Origin: DASTQL01 sp035761805
Lineage (GTDB): Bacteria > Actinomycetota > Actinomycetes > Jiangellales > Jiangellaceae
DNA length: 14,706 bases
Assembly (NCBI GenBank): GCA_035761805.1
Contig: DASTQL010000006.1
Location: 1-14,706, forward strand
Reading direction: 5' to 3'
Part shown: positions 1 to 8,884 of the stretch, piece after piece
Numbering within the stretch: position 1 is the first letter of the stretch
Layout of the letters: every line of letters begins with the position of its first letter
Position numbers and translations under genes: made by a program
Notes under the pieces: generated by a model
Told to the model about the DNA's origin: nothing
Database searches by the model: none
The model's input: the letters and a program-made list of their open reading frames with translations, nothing else

Positions 1-24
1 TCCGCCTGCCGGCCTGGTACGCCT

Positions 25-1128
25 TCACGGCGCTCGGAGCCGGGTGACCTCCTCGGTGTCGCTCCTGGTCTCACCTTGGTCGGGCAGGACCCGCACGACC
101 GGGTCGTCAGGACCGGGACGGCCGCGCGGGAACCGGTCCCGCCACGCCTGCGAGGCCTCCTGGTAGCCCGGGTCGCCGGAGGTGAGTACGACCGCCCGGC
201 CGTGCCGGAGCTCGCCCTCGAGGACGACGTCGACCTCGGCGCCGTGGTCGACGAAGCGCCACCACCGCTTCCGACCCGAGTCGCCGGCGAGCACGACGAG
301 GGTGCCGTCGTGGACGGCGTACTGGACCGGGAGGGCGTGCAGCCGGCCCGTCCGGGGACCGGTGTAGCGGAGCTCGAGGACGGCGGTGGAGAGCAGGCGG
401 TGGGCCGGTCCGCGGAGCAGACCCAGGACGACACGGTCCTGGAAGCGGCGAGCCCGGGGCCCCTGCTCCTGCAGGCCGGGGACGGCATAACCCGTCACCG
501 CCCCGACGACCAGACCGGCGAGGAGGCCGACCCCCGCCCCGTACAGGGCGAGGGCGGCGACCGACCACCCGCCGGGGACCACGGAGGCGCCAACGGTGAT
601 GATCGCTACCCCGATCGCCCAGGCCAGGGCGTTGGCCCAGACCCAGCGGCCGGCGCGTGCGACGTGGTGACGTAGGACGAGCGCCTGTGCGCCGCCGAAG
701 GCCGCACCCGCCACGGCGCCACCTGCGGCGGCGCCGGCTGCGATCAGGAGGACAGGCGGCTCGGCGGCGGGCGCCGCGGAGGTGCCGGCCGAGGCGGACA
801 TCAGCGCCGGCGGCAGGTTCCCGACCACCCAGCCGGTGACGGCGACGGCGACCGTGGCGAGGACGAAGGGTCGGCGCGGCAGCCGTGGCAGCCACGGGGA
901 GAGCATCCGCCACATCACCCAGCCCACGAGGGCGCCCTCCACGACACCGCCGAGGGCGGCGCCCGCGAGCACCACCAGGACCTCGGCCGGCGTGGAGGGC
1001 TCGGCGACGAGGAGCATGGCCGCCCCGGCGCAGGCCGCGGCGGCCGCGATGCCCGCGGTCTCCGCGGCGCCGACCCCGAGCGTCCAACGCCCCCACGACG
1101 GTGGCCGACGGACCGTGCTCCCCGTCAC
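25..1128 (-). CDS. Multi-pass membrane protein with C-terminal nitroreductase/deazaflavin-dependent (DUF385-like) domain
   Basis: A 367-residue two-part protein. Residues about 18-215 hold roughly six hydrophobic Ala/Gly/Val-rich membrane segments (near 20-42, 48-74, 88-110, 125-150, 163-185 and 190-215). Residues about 240-350 form a soluble domain with the pattern LRYTGPRTGRLHALPVQY, followed by a central beta strand and WWRF. This resembles the split-barrel, F420-dependent nitroreductase/quinone reductase family (DUF385), in which the T-G-x-x-T/S-G segment binds cofactor phosphates. Known members are free or lipid-associated enzymes, so fusion to a membrane domain is less usual. Cofactor use is inferred from fold resemblance only. 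The start is uncertain: GTG at 1128 has a GGAGG only one base upstream. It lies 106 bp downstream of a 60-residue gene on the same strand and may be co-transcribed with it. The substrate is unknown. Confidence 0.72.
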   Translation of the reverse strand: MTGSTVRRPPSWGRWTLGVGAAETAGIAAAAACAGAAMLLVAEPSTPAEVLVVLAGAALGGVVEGALVGWVMWRMLSPWLPRLPRRPFVLATVAVAVTGWVVGNLPPALMSASAGTSAAPAAEPPVLLIAAGAAAGGAVAGAAFGGAQALVLRHHVARAGRWVWANALAWAIGVAIITVGASVVPGGWSVAALALYGAGVGLLAGLVVGAVTGYAVPGLQEQGPRARRFQDRVVLGLLRGPAHRLLSTAVLELRYTGPRTGRLHALPVQYAVHDGTLVVLAGDSGRKRWWRFVDHGAEVDVVLEGELRHGRAVVLTSGDPGYQEASQAWRDRFPRGRPGPDDPVVRVLPDQGETRSDTEEVTRLRAP

Positions 1129-1234
1129 GCCTCCAGCGTGCGCCGCGGCTTCCCGTGTCGGACAGACGCGGGCGACCCGGTGGGCCGGGACCTTGGCCCC
1201 GACCGGGTCGGGTGCCGTCGTGGGTCCCGGGTGC

Positions 1235-1417
1235 TCAGCCGGCCGTGGCCGCTTCCAGCCGGTGGAGTAGGTCGTCCGCGGCAGCCTGCAACTCCTGCGC
1301 GTACTGGCGGTCCTCGTGCGTCTGCTGCTCGTAGGTGTCGAGGCGCTGGCTGATCCGGCTGAGCAGCGACGCGAACGCGCGGACCTCGTCCTCGTTCAGC
1401 ACGACCTGTCGGCTCAT
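1235..1417 (-). CDS. Small coiled-coil-like hypothetical protein (60 aa)
   Basis: A 60-residue charged, helix-favouring protein starting MSRQVVLNEDEVRAFASLL and rich in Glu, Gln, Leu and Ala. Leu/Ile/Ala spacing between residues 12 and 55 is compatible with a short amphipathic helix or coiled coil. There is no Cys pair, signal peptide or membrane segment. The ATG at 1415-1417 was chosen because a GGAG ribosome site lies just upstream; an in-frame ATG 37 codons further upstream would add only low-complexity, Gly/Arg-rich sequence. It lies 106 bp before the membrane reductase-like gene on the same strand. I do not recognise the family. It could be a small DNA- or protein-binding helper, but no function is supported. 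Confidence 0.6.
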   Translation of the reverse strand: MSRQVVLNEDEVRAFASLLSRISQRLDTYEQQTHEDRQYAQELQAAADDLLHRLEAATAG

Positions 1418-1557
1418 GACTCCGCCTTCCCTCGCTTGACCTGGGCCGGCCCCCATCCTGGCCTGCCCGGCGGCCGGAGGTCGACCGGACCGGTCCGTTC
1501 GCCCATCCGGTGCTCTCAGACTTGCCATGGCGGTGTGGAAGGAGTGGAGTCTGATGC

Positions 1558-1704
1558 GTGGCCCGCCCCCTGCTCTGCCTGCTCCGCTGGCACAAGTGGC
1601 TCAAGCGTTACGCCGACGACGGGGCGGTCTCGCTGGTGTGCCGGCGATGCGGTCGGGAGGGCGAGGCCGGTCGCGGGGTGTGGGGCTACTCCGACTACGT
1701 CTGA
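1558..1704 (+). CDS. Very small zinc-ribbon-like protein (48 aa)
   Basis: This short gene starts with GTG at 1558, four bases after an in-frame TGA (1552-1554), so no longer version is possible. GGAG at 1546-1549 sits 8 bases upstream. The 48-residue product has Cys7, His12, Cys28 and Cys31 in the order C-x4-H-x15-C-x2-C (local motifs CLLRWH and CRRCG), consistent with a single zinc-binding ribbon. Basic residues (K13, K16, R17, R29, R30) precede an acidic/aromatic tail GYSDYV. Tiny CxxC proteins of this shape are common and mostly uncharacterised in actinobacteria. Its stop codon forms one arm of a hairpin shared with the convergent hydrolase gene. Nucleic-acid or protein binding is a guess. 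Expression is supported by the ribosome site and the motif, not by direct data. Confidence 0.6.
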   Translation: MARPLLCLLRWHKWLKRYADDGAVSLVCRRCGREGEAGRGVWGYSDYV

Positions 1705-1724
1705 CCGCTCGTGTGCGGCGGTCA
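1702..1724. terminator. Short shared hairpin between convergent genes
   Basis: A perfect 7-bp inverted repeat, TGACCGC (1702-1708) and GCGGTCA (1718-1724), with a 9-base loop. The TGA stop of the zinc-ribbon gene (+) and the TGA stop of the hydrolase gene (-) are the outermost bases of the two arms. There is no U-tract, as is usual for high-GC actinobacteria. A weak bidirectional terminator is a reasonable reading. The match could also partly reflect two stop codons meeting by chance. Confidence 0.45.
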
Positions 1725-2360
1725 GTAGCCGCGGGCGATCCACTCGTCGAGGTGCCCTGTCTCCGCGGCGACCGTCGTGGTGTCGCCGTGGCCCGGACGG
1801 ACGACGGTCTCGGGTGGCAGGGTCAGCAGTCGCGTGCGGATGCTCTCGATGATCGTGGCGAAGTCGCTGTAGGAGCGGCCGCCGGTCGCGCCCGGCCCGC
1901 CCTGGAAGAGCGTGTCGCCGGTGAGGACGGTGCCGAGCGCCGGGACGAGGAGGGAGACCGCGCCGGGCGCGTGGCCAGGAGTGTGCAGTACGTGGACGTC
2001 GAACCCCGCGACCTGGATGACCTGACCGTCGGCGAGGTCGACGTCCCAGGTCGTGTGGGGGTGGATGAGCCGCCACAACGGCTCGTCGTCGGGGTGGAGC
2101 AGTACGGGGGCCTGGAAGCGCTCGCCAGCCTCGGGCGCGTAGCGGCAGTGGTCGTCGTGCCCGTGCGTGCACAGCACGCCGACGACCCGACGCGAGCCGA
2201 CGAGCGAGGCCACGGCAGAGACGTCGTGCGCGGGGTCCACGACGAGGCACTCGGAGTCGTCGCCGACCACCCAGACGTTGTTGTCCACGTCGAAGGACTC
2301 ACCGTCGAGACTGAACGTCCCGGACGTGACCGCGTGGTCGACCCGTGGATGGCCGCTCAC
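1722..2360 (-). CDS. Metallo-beta-lactamase-fold hydrolase partnered with mscR
   Basis: A 212-residue single-domain metallo-beta-lactamase-fold protein. Metal ligands are in the classical order: THGHDDH at residues 65-71, TPGH at 127-130, TGDTLF at 147-152 and PGHG at 189-192. This is the glyoxalase-II/persulfide-dioxygenase-like layout with a dinuclear site. The start is GTG at 2358-2360, which overlaps the TGA of mscR in a GTGA arrangement and implies translational coupling. In mycobacteria and other mycothiol producers a similar hydrolase gene follows mscR (for example next to Rv2259). A role acting on a mycothiol thioester, such as S-formylmycothiol, is therefore attractive but inferred. 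No signal peptide is visible, so it is cytoplasmic. It could alternatively act on other mycothiol S-conjugates. Confidence 0.88.
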   Translation of the reverse strand: MSGHPRVDHAVTSGTFSLDGESFDVDNNVWVVGDDSECLVVDPAHDVSAVASLVGSRRVVGVLCTHGHDDHCRYAPEAGERFQAPVLLHPDDEPLWRLIHPHTTWDVDLADGQVIQVAGFDVHVLHTPGHAPGAVSLLVPALGTVLTGDTLFQGGPGATGGRSYSDFATIIESIRTRLLTLPPETVVRPGHGDTTTVAAETGHLDEWIARGY

Positions 2361-3442
2361 AGGACCACCACCGACCGCAGGACGTCGCCCCGGTGCATCC
2401 GGTGGAAGGCGGCCTCGACGTCGCCGATGCCGATCTTCTCCGTGACGAAGCCCTCGAGGTCGAAACGCCCCTGCCGGTAGAGGTCGATGAGCAGCGGGAA
2501 GTCGCGGGAGGGCAGGCAGTCCCCGTACCAGGAGGACTTGAGCGCGCCGCCGCGGCCGAAGACGTCGAGCAGGGGCAGGTCGATCCGCATCTCGGGGGTC
2601 GGGACGCCGACGAGGACGACGGTGCCGGCCAGGTCGCGGGCGTAGAAGGCCTGCTCGTAGGTCTCGGGCCGGCCGACGGCCTCGATCACGACGTCGGCAC
2701 CGAAGCCGCCGGTGAGCTCGCGGATCGCCTCGACCGGGTCGCGCTCGCGCGAGTTGACCGTGTGGGTGGCGCCGAAACCGCGGGCCCACTCGAGCTTGCG
2801 GTCGTCGACGTCGACGGCGACGACCGTGGTGGCGCCGACGATGCGTGAGCCGGCGATCGCGGCGTTGCCGACGCCTCCGCACCCGATCACCGCGACGCTG
2901 TCGCCACGGGTGACCCCTGCGGTGTTGACCGCCGCCCCGAAGCCGGCCATCACCCCGCAGCCGAGCAGCCCGGCGGCGGTGGCGGGGGCCTCGGGGTCGA
3001 CCCTGGTGCACTGGCCGGCGTGGACGAGGGTCTTGGCGAGGAAGGCCCCGATCCCCAGCGCCGCGGTGAGCTCCGTCCCGTCGGCGAGCGTCATCCGCCG
3101 AGTCGCGTTGCGGGTGGCGAAGCAGTACCAGGGACGACCGCGCAGGCACGCCCGGCACCGGCCGCAGACCGCCCGCCAGTTGAGGACGACGAAGTCGCCG
3201 ACCTCGACGCCCGTCACCCCGTCACCGACGTCAGAGACCACCCCGGCCGCCTCGTGGCCGAGCAGGAAAGGGAAGTCGTCGGTGATCCCGCCCTCGCGGT
3301 AGTGCAGGTCGGTGTGGCAGACGCCGCATGCCTGCACGTCCACGACCACCTCGTCGGGTCCTGGGTCCGGCACCAGCACCGTCTCGAGGGTGACCGGTTC
3401 CCCACGGCCCCTGGCGACCACTCCCTGGACCTCGTACGGCAT
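2357..3442 (-). CDS. mscR: S-(hydroxymethyl)mycothiol dehydrogenase (mycothiol-dependent formaldehyde dehydrogenase)
   Basis: A zinc-dependent medium-chain alcohol dehydrogenase of 361 residues, the same length as characterised MscR/AdhE2 enzymes. It oxidises S-hydroxymethyl-mycothiol, the spontaneous formaldehyde adduct, with NAD+, and MscR also acts as an S-nitrosomycothiol reductase. Catalytic zinc ligands are Cys42, His63/Glu64 (GHEAAG) and Cys162. The structural zinc lobe is Cys93, 96, 99 and 107. The Rossmann motif GCGGVG lies at 187-192 with Asp211 at the end of the next strand, favouring NAD over NADP. ATG at 3440-3442 has a clear GGAGGG ribosome site just upstream. Its stop overlaps the metallo-hydrolase start by 4 bases, giving a two-gene detoxification operon. 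It is divergent from the DGGA-peptide cassette across 176 bp. I found no convincing promoter hexamers in that gap. Confidence 0.93.
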   Translation of the reverse strand: MPYEVQGVVARGRGEPVTLETVLVPDPGPDEVVVDVQACGVCHTDLHYREGGITDDFPFLLGHEAAGVVSDVGDGVTGVEVGDFVVLNWRAVCGRCRACLRGRPWYCFATRNATRRMTLADGTELTAALGIGAFLAKTLVHAGQCTRVDPEAPATAAGLLGCGVMAGFGAAVNTAGVTRGDSVAVIGCGGVGNAAIAGSRIVGATTVVAVDVDDRKLEWARGFGATHTVNSRERDPVEAIRELTGGFGADVVIEAVGRPETYEQAFYARDLAGTVVLVGVPTPEMRIDLPLLDVFGRGGALKSSWYGDCLPSRDFPLLIDLYRQGRFDLEGFVTEKIGIGDVEAAFHRMHRGDVLRSVVVL

Positions 3443-3618
3443 GTTCCCTCCACGCTGCGCTGGCGGACAGGCCCGATCATGCAGGAGTCTGACGACCGGC
3501 GCCGCGTGTGGCCCCTCGAGGACGGGGGAAGGACGACGGCGCATGGCCCGCGCGGAGACGTCCGGGCCGGGACCGGCCCCGCGGGAGGCGCGGGGCTTCG
3601 GATCGAGCGGGAGGCAGC

Positions 3619-3858
3619 ATGACCGACGAGACGACCACCCCTGAGCACGGTCCCGCGGACGGCGGTGCCGGGGGCCTGCCCGGGCAGCACGACGGCGGCG
3701 CCGACGGTGGTGCCGATTCGGGTGCGGACGGCGGGGCCGACGGTGGCGCGGACGGCGGGGCCGACGGCGGGGCCGACGGTGGCGCGGACAGCGGAGCCGA
3801 TGGTGGCGCGGACGGGGGCGCGGACGGTGGCGCGGACAGCGGAGCCAGCCGGCTCTGA
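3619..3858 (+). CDS. Asp-Gly-Gly-Ala repeat peptide, first gene of the cupin/ferredoxin-like cassette
   Basis: A 79-residue acidic peptide with a 24-residue leader-like start (MTDETTTPEH, then Gly/Pro-rich to Gln23-His24). Thirteen consecutive four-residue units follow, D-G-G-A or D-S-G-A, from residue 25 to 76, and it ends S-R-L. The Ser variants are units 3, 9 and 13. There is no Cys, no hydrophobic core and no signal peptide, so it should be disordered and strongly anionic, with an Asp every fourth residue. ATG at 3619 is backed by GGGAGG at 3609-3614, four bases upstream. An in-frame GTG at 3508 would add an Arg/Gly-rich stretch and is less likely. The stop lies two bases before the GTG of the JmjC/cupin gene, so the two are probably translationally coupled. 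I know of no named family. It could be a hydroxylase substrate, a RiPP-like precursor or a metal-binding linker; all of these are inference. Confidence 0.68.
   Translation: MTDETTTPEHGPADGGAGGLPGQHDGGADGGADSGADGGADGGADGGADGGADGGADSGADGGADGGADGGADSGASRL
3691..3846 (+). repeat. 13 tandem 12-bp coding repeats (Asp-Gly/Ser-Gly-Ala)
   Basis: Thirteen in-frame 12-bp units run without interruption. First and second positions are nearly constant, but third positions vary freely: GGC/GGT/GGG/GGA, GCC/GCG and GAC/GAT are all used. The Ser units use TCG once and AGC twice. The AGC-GGA-GCC form occurs at both unit 9 and unit 13, suggesting duplication of a larger four-unit block. Synonymous variation with constant protein sequence is what purifying selection on the peptide would leave after an older expansion. 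It is not a CRISPR array because there are no spacers. Confidence 0.9.
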
Positions 3859-3860
3859 CC

Positions 3861-5117
3861 GTGGTCGAGACGCACGCTCCTGACCGCTGGGCGCCCGGTT
3901 CCCCCGGGCGCCCGGCGCTGGCCCGCTGCATCAACGTCCCGGTCGACGACTTCACGGCCGGGTACTGGGGCCGCGCGGCCCTCCTGTCGCCGGTCGAGAC
4001 CCTTCCCGGTGACTTCTCCGACCTGCTGGACCTGGCGGCCGTGGACGAGCTGCTGTCGCGGCGCGGTCTCCGGACGCCGTTCCTCCGGCTGGCCAAGGAC
4101 GGCCAGGTCGTGCCGACAGGGCGGTTCACCCGAGGCGGTGGAGCCGGCGCGGCGATCGGTGACCAGGTCGCCGACGACCGGGTGCTCGACCTGGTGGTGG
4201 ACGGCTCGACCGTGGTGCTGCAAGGGCTGCACCGCACCTGGCCGCCGCTGGTCGACTTCGGCACGCAGCTGGCCGTCGACCTCGGGCACCCCGTCCAGGT
4301 GAACGCCTACGTCACGCCGCCGCAGTCGCAGGGCTTCTCCCCGCACTACGACGTGCACGACGTCTTCGTGCTCCAGGTGGCGGGTGAGAAGCACTGGACG
4401 ATCCACGAGCCGGTCCTCCAGGCGCCGCTGCGCGACCAGCCGTGGACGGACCGCCGCGACGCCGTACGGGAGCGGGCAGCCGAACCGCCGGTGATCGACG
4501 CGGTGCTGCGCCCTGGTGACGCGCTCTACCTGCCGCGGGGCTACCTGCACTCGGCTCGGGCGCTGGGCGGGGTCAGTGCGCACCTGACCGTCGGCGTGCA
4601 CGCGGTGACCCGCGCTGCGGTCGCCGAGGCGCTGCTCGCGGCCGCTGGCGACCAGGCCGACCTGCGCGCATCCCTGCCGCTGGGCCTGGACCTCTCGGAC
4701 GGCGAGTCGTTGCGGGAGGAGGTCGCCGCGACCGTACGGGCGTTGGTGTCCCGCCTCGAGAGCGCCGGACCGGACGAGGTTGCGTCGGCCCTCCGGCGTA
4801 CGGTGTGGCCGCAGACGCGACCGGAGCCGGTGGGGCCGCTGGCCGTGGCCGATGCCGTTGCGAGGCTGGACAAGGGCCGGCGGGTGCGGGCCCGACTGGG
4901 GGTCCGTGCCCACGTGCGTACGGGAGGAGGCGGGGTCGAGGCCGACCTGGGCGACCGTGTGGTGACGCTGCCGGCGGGTTCGGCGGACGCCGTGCGGACG
5001 CTGCTCGGGGGCGGGGTCGTCGTGGTCGGCGAGCTGCCCGAGCTGACGGTCGACGAGCAGGTCGAGCTGGTCCGGCGGATGCTCCGCGAGGGTCTCGTGG
5101 TACCCGTGGAGGCGTGA
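3861..5117 (+). CDS. JmjC/cupin_4 (ROXA-like) Fe(II)/2-oxoglutarate-dependent protein hydroxylase
   Basis: A 418-residue member of the cupin_4/JmjC ribosomal-oxygenase-like family (bacterial YcfD/RoxA type). These enzymes hydroxylate amino-acid side chains in proteins using Fe(II), O2 and 2-oxoglutarate. The JmjC core spans about 25-250. The iron triad is visible as H162-x-D164 within PHYDVHDVFVLQVAGEKHW and H230 in YLPRGYLHSA. The NAYVTPP segment at 148-154 matches the typical strand before the HxD motif. Residues about 255-418 form a helical linker and a C-terminal winged-helix-like part, as in RoxA. GTG at 3861 follows the repeat-peptide stop by two bases, and its own TGA overlaps the next GTG (GTGA). 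Family members modify ribosomal proteins, so ribosome hydroxylation is the default role. The adjacent Asp-rich peptide is a second candidate substrate. Confidence 0.87.
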   Translation: MVETHAPDRWAPGSPGRPALARCINVPVDDFTAGYWGRAALLSPVETLPGDFSDLLDLAAVDELLSRRGLRTPFLRLAKDGQVVPTGRFTRGGGAGAAIGDQVADDRVLDLVVDGSTVVLQGLHRTWPPLVDFGTQLAVDLGHPVQVNAYVTPPQSQGFSPHYDVHDVFVLQVAGEKHWTIHEPVLQAPLRDQPWTDRRDAVRERAAEPPVIDAVLRPGDALYLPRGYLHSARALGGVSAHLTVGVHAVTRAAVAEALLAAAGDQADLRASLPLGLDLSDGESLREEVAATVRALVSRLESAGPDEVASALRRTVWPQTRPEPVGPLAVADAVARLDKGRRVRARLGVRAHVRTGGGGVEADLGDRVVTLPAGSADAVRTLLGGGVVVVGELPELTVDEQVELVRRMLREGLVVPVEA

Positions 5118-6004
5118 ACTCCGCCGACCGGCCCTTCCGCTGCAGTGACGCGGCGGAGGGGCGCGGTGACCTCGGTGTCGCGACGGCGGCGCCGGCGGGC
5201 CGGTGGTTCCTGGTCGAGGTGCCGGGGCCGTGGGGGCCCGACGCGGTCCTCGAGTCCCCGCTGGACCTCGACGTCGCGCGGGCGCTGGTCCTGGTCGCCG
5301 ACGAGGCCGGGGCCAGGCTGACGCTGATCCGGCGGCCGGGTCGGTCGCCCGAGACGGCGCTCCGGCACTGGGCGATGGCCGACAGCGACCCCGGGCAGGA
5401 GGCGATCACCTGGGGGACGTACGGGCGGGACGAGGAGCTGCTCGACGTCCCGGTCGACCCGCACCGCGACCCCTCGCCGGAGCCCGCCTACCTCGTGTGC
5501 ACGCATGGTCGGCACGACCAGTGCTGCGCGATCCGGGGCCGGCCGGTGGCGACGGCGCTGGCCGCGCTGCGGCCCGGGCAGGTGTGGGAGTGCTCGCACG
5601 TCGGCGGCGACCGCTTCGCGGCCAATGTGGTGGTCCTGCCGCACGGGCTCTACTACGGGCGGGTGACACCTGCGGATGCGGTCGATCTGGTGTCCTCGTA
5701 CGAGGCGGGGTGCGTCCTGCCCGACCTGCTGCGGGGACGGTCTGCCTTCCCCGACGCGGCCCAGGCCGCGCAGCACTTCGCGCGTGCGGAGCTGGGTGAT
5801 CTGCGGATCGACGCGCTGGAGCCGTTGGCTGTGCGTCCGTTGGGGCCGACCGGGTCGTGGGAGGTAGAGCTGGCGCGGGACTCCGGACCCGTCGTCGTCC
5901 GCGTCCAGGCCGTGATGGCCCCGGAGCTGGAGCAGCTGACCTGCCGGGCGCCGCGACCGGGGCGGCAACGGAGGTATGAGCTGGTCTCGCTCGAATCCTC
6001 CTGA
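5114..6004 (+). CDS. Sucrase/ferredoxin-like family protein (thioredoxin-fold [2Fe-2S])
   Basis: A 296-residue protein of the Suc_Fer-like family. The N-terminal CSDAA motif lies at residues 10-14, followed by the WFLVEVPGPWG segment typical of the family. The iron-sulfur region is YLVCTHGRHDQCCA at about 126-139, with C129, C137 and C138, and then WECSHVGGDRFAAN at 158-171 with C160 and H162. These resemble thioredoxin-like [2Fe-2S] ferredoxins, so electron transfer is a reasonable role, although most members are uncharacterised and 'sucrase' is a historical label. Start GTG at 5114 overlaps the hydroxylase stop. GGAGG is only one base upstream, so expression probably relies on coupling. As the last gene of the cassette it may supply electrons to the cupin enzyme or to iron recycling (inferred). 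Confidence 0.83.
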   Translation: MNSADRPFRCSDAAEGRGDLGVATAAPAGRWFLVEVPGPWGPDAVLESPLDLDVARALVLVADEAGARLTLIRRPGRSPETALRHWAMADSDPGQEAITWGTYGRDEELLDVPVDPHRDPSPEPAYLVCTHGRHDQCCAIRGRPVATALAALRPGQVWECSHVGGDRFAANVVVLPHGLYYGRVTPADAVDLVSSYEAGCVLPDLLRGRSAFPDAAQAAQHFARAELGDLRIDALEPLAVRPLGPTGSWEVELARDSGPVVVRVQAVMAPELEQLTCRAPRPGRQRRYELVSLESS

Positions 6005-6045
6005 GGCGGCGCCGGGCGGCGCTGGGACGGGCCGCAGGCCAGCGA

Positions 6046-6179
6046 GATCACCGTGTGGGTGGGGTCCCGCGCTTCGGCACCCGAGCGACACGGTGATCAC
6101 GCCACGGCTGGGCATCCCGTGCGGCCAAGATCACTGTGTGGTCACGGTCCCGCCACCCGGGACCCCGGCCACACGCCGA

Positions 6180-6186
<7 letters not shown>
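6046..6186. repeat. Pair of 58-nt palindromic repeats at the convergent gene junction
   Basis: Copy 1 is 6046-6103 and copy 2 is 6129-6186. They are the same length, start exactly 83 bases apart, begin GATCAC(C/T)GTGTGG and end GATCACGCC. Copy 1 has perfect 11-bp inverted arms: GATCACCGTGT at 6046-6056 and ACACGGTGATC at 6088-6098. Copy 2 keeps the inverted layout less perfectly: GATCACTGTGT at 6129-6139 and ACACGCCGATC at 6171-6181. The four arm motifs therefore recur every 41-42 bases in alternating orientation. The last arm contains the clpB stop codon (6180-6182). The position between converging genes fits a bidirectional terminator or a dispersed REP/BIME-like element. Confidence 0.75.
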
Positions 6187-8780
<2,594 letters not shown>

Positions 8781-8828
8781 CGTCGTCTGTCCCCCTCAGC
8801 GGGATCGGTGTGGGCGTCTACGAGCATC

Positions 8829-8854
8829 AACGGCCACAGAGTTGAGTCTGTTCC
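8829..8854 (-). promoter_or_regulatory. SigR/SigH-type promoter of clpB
   Basis: On the minus strand GGAAC (8854-8850) is followed after exactly 18 bases by GTT (8831-8829). This is an exact match to the GGAAY-N18-GTT core recognised by the thiol-stress ECF sigma factors SigR (Streptomyces) and SigH (mycobacteria). SigH is known to drive clpB and dnaK in Mycobacterium tuberculosis. The GGAAC element lies inside the 7-base spacer of the HAIR operator, so bound HspR should block the -35 element. Predicted transcription start is near 8820-8823, leaving a leader of about 40 bases. Confidence 0.68.
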
Positions 8855-8864
8855 ACTCAACTCT
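8838..8864. promoter_or_regulatory. HAIR operator (HspR binding site) upstream of clpB
   Basis: A perfect inverted repeat with 10-bp arms, AGAGTTGAGT at 8838-8847 and ACTCAACTCT at 8855-8864, around a 7-base spacer. The core TTGAGT-N7-ACTCAA is the HspR-associated inverted repeat defined upstream of dnaK and clpB in Streptomyces and mycobacteria. It lies 58 bases upstream of the clpB start. Confidence 0.93.
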
Positions 8865-8884
8865 GGTGGGTGCGGCGACCGCGG

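Noticed and set aside
1486..1497. 12-bp palindrome CGGACCGGTCCG in the gap between the 60-residue gene and the zinc-ribbon gene
   Set aside because: It may be an operator, but short GC palindromes are frequent by chance here and there is no second copy or associated promoter to support it.
1527..2480. A 317-residue plus-strand open frame over the zinc-ribbon gene and the hydrolase/mscR genes
   Set aside because: It is antisense to two well-supported enzymes and overlaps the short zinc-ribbon gene in another frame, with no domain signature.
3443..3618. Promoters in the divergent mscR / DGGA-cassette gap
   Set aside because: A CATGAT-like hexamer exists on the minus strand near 3476-3481, but no matching -35 or GGAAY-N18-GTT pair was found. 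Promoters must exist here but I cannot place them.
3691..3846. RTX calcium-binding repeats or a CRISPR array
   Set aside because: The four-residue D-G-G-A period does not fit the nine-residue GGxGxDxUx RTX motif. The DNA units are contiguous 12-mers without spacers.
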